From Alphaproteobacteria bacterium (lineage in GTDB: Bacteria; Pseudomonadota; Alphaproteobacteria; Rhodobacterales; Rhodobacteraceae): 6,086 nt of DNA. The DNA is taken from NCBI GenBank assembly GCA_030428025.1, contig JAUIBJ010000240.1:1-6086 (forward strand). The letters are read 5' to 3'. The notes under the pieces were generated by a model. It had not been told where the DNA came from. It saw nothing but the letters and a program-made list of their open reading frames with translations, and ran no database searches. The translations under genes were made by a program, and so were the position numbers. Shown in pieces: positions 4,822-6,086 of the stretch (its first letter is position 1; the number at the start of each line of letters is the position of its first letter).

Positions 4822-6086
4822 TCAGGCCTCGCCGCTGAACCTGTCCAGCGCATTGCGTGTGATCGTTTCGGTAAACGGATCGCGGCGCGTCAGCCCCATG
4901 ATCCACTCGCAGGAACCGGCGCAGAATACCTGCCCTTTGCCACGTGGCATGCTGGTTACCATGCCCGAGCCGTATTGGTATGCACGCCGGTTGGTCGCGT
5001 AGTCGTCCGGCCCGAGCTCTGCCAGCCCATCAAGGTCGGAATCCCGCACGTAGTAGCGATAGCCCGGCCCTTCGTGCTCGTATTCGAAAAGCACGGCGGG
5101 GCTCATGGCGAGGATCTCGATTCCCTCCGGTGTGCCGGGGTCGGCGACCGGATAGGGGAGGCCGCGCTCGAACGTGTAGTTCAGGCCGTCGACCTCGTAG
5201 CCGAAGATCGCGGCCTCGGCACCGAAGATGTCTGCATAGCGCAGGTCCGTGCCTTCGAAGGCCCAGTGCTCGGGCCGATAGACGGTGAATCCGCGCGAGC
5301 CGCGCGGCGCGAAGCCGCCCCAGCTTCCGTACATGCCGTGGCAGCCGTTCACTCCCACGGTCGAAGCGCCGGGCCAGTTGACCGCGCCGCTCTCCCACGA
5401 GGCGGTAAGCAGGTGTTTCTTCTCCGGATCATCGCGGACCGGGTCCATCTTTGGTGCTTTGGTTTTCCAGCAGACCTGGCGCGCGCCGTCCTCCTCCAGC
5501 CGGATCTGCCACAGGAAGTTGCCACCGAAGCGGGAGAAATTGCCGCCCCGCTCGACGAAATCCTCGACCGTCTTTCGCATCTCCCACGACCAGTACTCGT
5601 CATGTCCCACTGTCACGAGGCAGGTGTAATCGTCGAGGATCTCGGGCCGCAGGTGCAGGTCGGTCTGGGTGATGATGTCGAAGCCGTAGCCCTGCCGCTC
5701 GGCCCAGACGGCGAAGTGCCGGTCGAACTGTGCCCAGCCGGCGGCGGCGTAGTATTGGCCGAAGCCGTGGGAATAGCCCCATTCCTTGGAGGGATAGCCG
5801 GGGAGGTCGTTCATCTCGGGCATCCTGTTCTGAGCGATCCGCGCGGCACCCTTGGGTAGCCAGACCATGCCCCGTGTCCATGGCCGGTGCAGGCTGAGAT
5901 GTGGCGAACCTTCGTTCCCGTTCGGCCCCCAGGTGCCGAAATAGTGGTTCGCCCCACCCCAGTCGTTGTAGGCGGTCCAGGTGCCTGTCGCGAGCATGAA
6001 GAGGATCTTCCCTTGCCGGGTTTCCGGCGTGGGGCGCACGACAAAGAAATGATGCTGGATGAAACGTTCCCCGTCCTTGCGGATGC
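4822..6086 (-). CDS. N,N-dimethylformamidase large (beta) subunit-like protein, 5'-truncated by window edge
   Basis: The last 420 residues and the stop codon (TGA 4824-4822) are present. The frame stays open through base 6084, so the start lies outside; a GTG at 6039 is internal because coding sequence continues before it. The family's large subunits are about 750 residues, so roughly half is seen. Counting from the first visible codon, ATGTWTAYNDWGG (32-44), GFDIITQTDLH (134-144), VGHDEYWS (159-166) and GGNFSRFGGNFLW (180-192) match the C-terminal domain of N,N-dimethylformamidase, an iron amidohydrolase whose metal is held by two Tyr and a Glu. Glu163 in GHDEYW corresponds to the Glu of the usual HPEYW; Tyr39 is a candidate ligand, but I cannot assign both tyrosines. 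It is the first visible gene of the operon, 49 bases ahead of the kinase. An amide hydrolase role is likely; dimethylformamide as substrate is doubtful given the sugar-acid genes downstream. Confidence 0.85.
   Translation of the reverse strand, partial: IRKDGERFIQHHFFVVRPTPETRQGKILFMLATGTWTAYNDWGGANHYFGTWGPNGNEGSPHLSLHRPWTRGMVWLPKGAARIAQNRMPEMNDLPGYPSKEWGYSHGFGQYYAAAGWAQFDRHFAVWAERQGYGFDIITQTDLHLRPEILDDYTCLVTVGHDEYWSWEMRKTVEDFVERGGNFSRFGGNFLWQIRLEEDGARQVCWKTKAPKMDPVRDDPEKKHLLTASWESGAVNWPGASTVGVNGCHGMYGSWGGFAPRGSRGFTVYRPEHWAFEGTDLRYADIFGAEAAIFGYEVDGLNYTFERGLPYPVADPGTPEGIEILAMSPAVLFEYEHEGPGYRYYVRDSDLDGLAELGPDDYATNRRAYQYGSGMVTSMPRGKGQVFCAGSCEWIMGLTRRDPFTETITRNALDRFSGEA

Noticed and set aside
4773..4853. 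Longer kinase start at ATG 4853
   Set aside because: It would overlap the end of the dimethylformamidase-like gene and add 27 residues unlike the family; ATG 4772 sits just before the conserved ADDFTG.
3738..5859. Two further long plus-strand open frames (366 and 349 codons) opposite the kinase and dimethylformamidase-like genes
   Set aside because: Both are antisense to frames with clear family motifs and have no domain or convincing start of their own.
4822..6039. GTG 6039 as the start of the dimethylformamidase-like gene
   Set aside because: The frame continues without a stop to the window edge and reads coherent protein (IRKDGERFIQHHFFVV) before it; the family is also much longer.

Overview
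The window is GC-rich chromosomal DNA with tightly packed genes. Its codon use and gene families suggest an alphaproteobacterium, most likely of the Rhodobacterales/Paracoccus type. That placement is an inference from composition and gene content; there is no rRNA or other marker here. Five protein genes fill almost the whole window, and I see no tRNA, rRNA, CRISPR array or insertion sequence.

Layout: (1) bases 1-1924, minus strand: a penicillin-amidase-family N-terminal-nucleophile (Ntn) hydrolase whose C-terminus lies beyond base 1. (2) Bases 1925-2102: an AT-rich divergent promoter region with a short inverted repeat. (3) Bases 2103-2843, plus strand: a classical short-chain dehydrogenase/reductase (SDR). 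(4) Bases 2848-6086, minus strand: an operon read from right to left. It contains the C-terminal part of an N,N-dimethylformamidase large-subunit-like protein (start beyond base 6086), a DUF1537 four-carbon acid-sugar kinase, and a class II aldolase/decarboxylase. The last two overlap as ATGA. The operon meets the SDR tail to tail with 4 bases between the stop codons.

Working model (inference): this is a catabolic locus. One or both amide hydrolases would release a polyhydroxylated acid or amine from an amide. The SDR would oxidise a hydroxyl, the kinase would phosphorylate the oxo acid, and the class II enzyme would decarboxylate or cleave the product to a C3 sugar phosphate. The kinase/class II pair matches the known OtnK/OtnC logic of tetronate breakdown. 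However, the kinase has lost the Asp of its usual GAxD substrate motif, and amide hydrolases are not part of the described tetronate pathways, so the substrate may be new. No transporter or regulator lies inside the window.
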